From a virus: a DNA stretch of 34,692 bases. A model generated the notes under the pieces. That model was not told the DNA's origin. It searched no databases and saw nothing but the letters and a program-made list of their open reading frames with translations. Positions 33,734 to 34,692 of the stretch are shown piece after piece. The position numbers were made by a program, and so were the translations under genes. How positions within the stretch are numbered: the stretch's first letter is position 1; the number at the start of each line of letters is the position of its first letter. The DNA is taken from the IMG/VR virus record IMGVR_UViG_3300036804_000068, positions 1-34,692 of that record. One strand, 5' to 3'.

Positions 33734-34213
33734 ATGCTCGACCATCAAACGACAATCAATAACCTCGACAGTATCATCGGAACGCTGCCGTTGGCGACGC
33801 TGAAGCGCGAGCTTCAGGCGATCGCCCATAAGCTGCGCTACCCGATGGCTGACATCCTCGCCAAGGTTCCCGGCGACACCCTGTCGGCGCGTGCGCGCAA
33901 GATCGGGGTGAGCCGGCAGACCATGTACGTGTGGGCGGAAGAAAAATTCCGGCCCACCCTGCCGCAGGCGCGGACCATCGCCAAACTGACGGGCGTCCCG
34001 GTCGAGCAAATCGTGGATGACGGCTTCGTGGAGAATTGGAGTGACGCTCGAAAAAAGATTGCAGCGAAGGCTGCAAAAGTGGCTCGCCGAAGCGCGAAGG
34101 CGAAGAGCCGTGCAAAGCGAGGGGCAGGCGGTGGGGGAGCCCGACGAGGAGTGGTGGCTAAACCAAAGCGCGCTCGAAAGCCTCGAAAAGTGCATCAACG
34201 AATTGACGGCTGA
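33734..34213 (+). CDS. HTH protein with histone-like basic tail
   Basis: A 159-residue protein. Residues about 51-92 (SARARKIGVSRQTMYVWAEE, LPQARTIAKLTGVPVEQIV) form a helix-turn-helix of the Cro/CI type. Residues 106-159 are a Lys/Arg/Ala tail (KKIAAKAAKVARRSAKAKSR and RRGVVAKPKRARKPRKVH) like histone H1 or AlgP tails. The tail overlaps a second gene for 173 bases. The ATG at 33734 has AAGG eight bases upstream. A candidate regulator of the divergent promoters; DNA condensation is another possible role. Confidence 0.7.
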   Translation: MLDHQTTINNLDSIIGTLPLATLKRELQAIAHKLRYPMADILAKVPGDTLSARARKIGVSRQTMYVWAEEKFRPTLPQARTIAKLTGVPVEQIVDDGFVENWSDARKKIAAKAAKVARRSAKAKSRAKRGAGGGGARRGVVAKPKRARKPRKVHQRIDG

Positions 34214-34250
34214 CCTGTGCGCCGTCAGCGAGCCGGAGAAGGCCGGATGA
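34041..34250 (+). CDS. Overlapping small helical protein (69 aa)
   Basis: GTG start with GGAG seven bases upstream, in another frame of the basic tail of the upstream gene. The N-terminus (LEKRLQRRLQKWLAEARRRR) is basic helical and the C-terminus (EPDEEWWLNQSALESLEKCI) is acidic helical. The stop overlaps the next start (ATGA). The 3' half is not overlapped and looks like real protein. Confidence 0.55.
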   Translation: MTLEKRLQRRLQKWLAEARRRRAVQSEGQAVGEPDEEWWLNQSALESLEKCINELTADLCAVSEPEKAG

Positions 34251-34477
34251 ACGAGATCGAGATCGACGCGCCGGAAGGCGTGACGTTCACCGTCAACGTC
34301 TACCTCGTTTCCGCCAGTGGGATGACCGCCGTCGTCCGCATGGGCGAGTTCAAACGGCTCCCGCCGTTCCAAGACACGATCGACGCGCGCGCGCTCGCTC
34401 ACGGGCTCGCCGGCGACGACTGGCGGCTCATGACCCGCGACGAAATCAACGACGTAACGTCGGAGGACACCGCATGA
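34247..34477 (+). CDS. Hypothetical protein (76 aa)
   Basis: Begins MNEIEIDAPEGVTFTVNVYL. A beta-rich N-terminal half and a helical C-terminus (ARALAHGLAGDDWRLMTRDE). GGAGAAGG precedes the ATG, which overlaps the previous stop. Function unknown. Confidence 0.6.
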   Translation: MNEIEIDAPEGVTFTVNVYLVSASGMTAVVRMGEFKRLPPFQDTIDARALAHGLAGDDWRLMTRDEINDVTSEDTA

Positions 34478-34668
34478 GTAAACTATGGTTTAGACCCGTG
34501 TTCGTCTGCCCCAAATGCGGGTTTGAGAGCTTCGAGGCCAGCGCCATCCGCTGCAATTACTGCGAACGCTGCCGCCTGTTTTTCGACGAAGCCAGTCAAC
34601 CCGAACGCAGCTTGGACACGCCAAACCCCAATATCCCCAAAGGGAAGCCCCTGACGTCAATCGTATAG
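34474..34668 (+). CDS. Small zinc-ribbon protein (64 aa)
   Basis: Cysteines at 12, 15, 27, 30 and 33 (VCPKCGFESF, RCNYCERCRLFF) are consistent with a zinc ribbon. It starts with an ATGA overlap. The stop lies inside operator O10. Possibly an early regulator; function unknown. Confidence 0.65.
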   Translation: MSKLWFRPVFVCPKCGFESFEASAIRCNYCERCRLFFDEASQPERSLDTPNPNIPKGKPLTSIV

Positions 34669-34675
34669 GTTGACA
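34655..34675. promoter_or_regulatory. Operator-like inverted repeat at window end (site O10)
   Basis: CGTCAA-N9 (TCGTATAGG)-TTGACA, with the right arm extended as GGTTGACAGTCTA, as in the other sites. It overlaps the stop of the zinc-ribbon gene; any promoter it serves lies beyond the window. Confidence 0.65.
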
Positions 34676-34692
34676 GTCTACCCTATAACCTA

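Overview
The window is almost entirely the genome of a tailed bacteriophage. It is GC-rich and tightly packed, and most neighbouring genes join by ATGA, GTGA or TGATG stop/start overlaps. Portal, scaffold, HK97-type capsid, tail adaptor, P22 gp10-like tail hub, Gly/Pro-rich internal proteins and a virion lytic enzyme are all present. No tape measure, sheath or tail tube was seen, so a short-tailed (podovirus-like) particle is most likely. The host is probably an alphaproteobacterium, inferred from a phage-encoded protein with a PEPxxWA-CTERM tail, a canonical bacterial parS site and sigma70-type promoters. No tRNA, CRISPR array, insertion sequence, integrase, DNA polymerase or helicase was recognised.

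Layout. (1) 15-4550, minus strand: about a dozen small accessory early genes in short operons, including a DUF932 protein, each operon with a TTGACA-16 bp-TATATN promoter. (2) 4626-9129, plus strand: a second early operon with three small HTH or winged-helix regulators, an HNH endonuclease, a CxxC cluster protein, a secreted protein and a probable PD-(D/E)XK nuclease. (3) 9147-31167, minus strand: the late operon, read right to left. Its order is a fibre-tip-like protein, terL, an Acb2/Tad1-like protein, portal, a PEP-CTERM protein, scaffold, major capsid protein, Pro-rich proteins, tail adaptor, tail hub, a cluster of Arg-rich microproteins, Tad2, a RuvC-like nuclease, internal virion proteins, the lytic virion protein and a holin-like protein. 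(4) 31305-33642, minus strand: a recombination operon (Erf annealing protein, YqaJ/lambda-exo-like exonuclease, small partners) ending near a strong hairpin. (5) 33734-34668, plus strand: an HTH protein with a histone-like tail and three small genes, diverging from the recombination operon.

Features that stand out. A 21-bp inverted repeat (TGTCAA-N9-TTGACA) recurs about ten times, nearly always between genes. It overlaps early promoters but also sits inside the late operon, which recalls the 'stoperators' of mycobacteriophage L5. A perfect 16-bp parS lies between two late genes although no ParA or ParB is encoded. Together with the lack of an integrase, this suggests a phage or phage-plasmid that borrows the host ParB. 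Two probable cyclic-nucleotide sponges (Acb2/Tad1-like and Tad2) would counter CBASS and Thoeris defences. A run of five or six Arg-rich microproteins with strong ribosome binding sites, and a PEP-CTERM protein inside the head-gene cluster, have no obvious precedent known to me.

All assignments come from reading the sequence and from memory of protein families. No database search was run.
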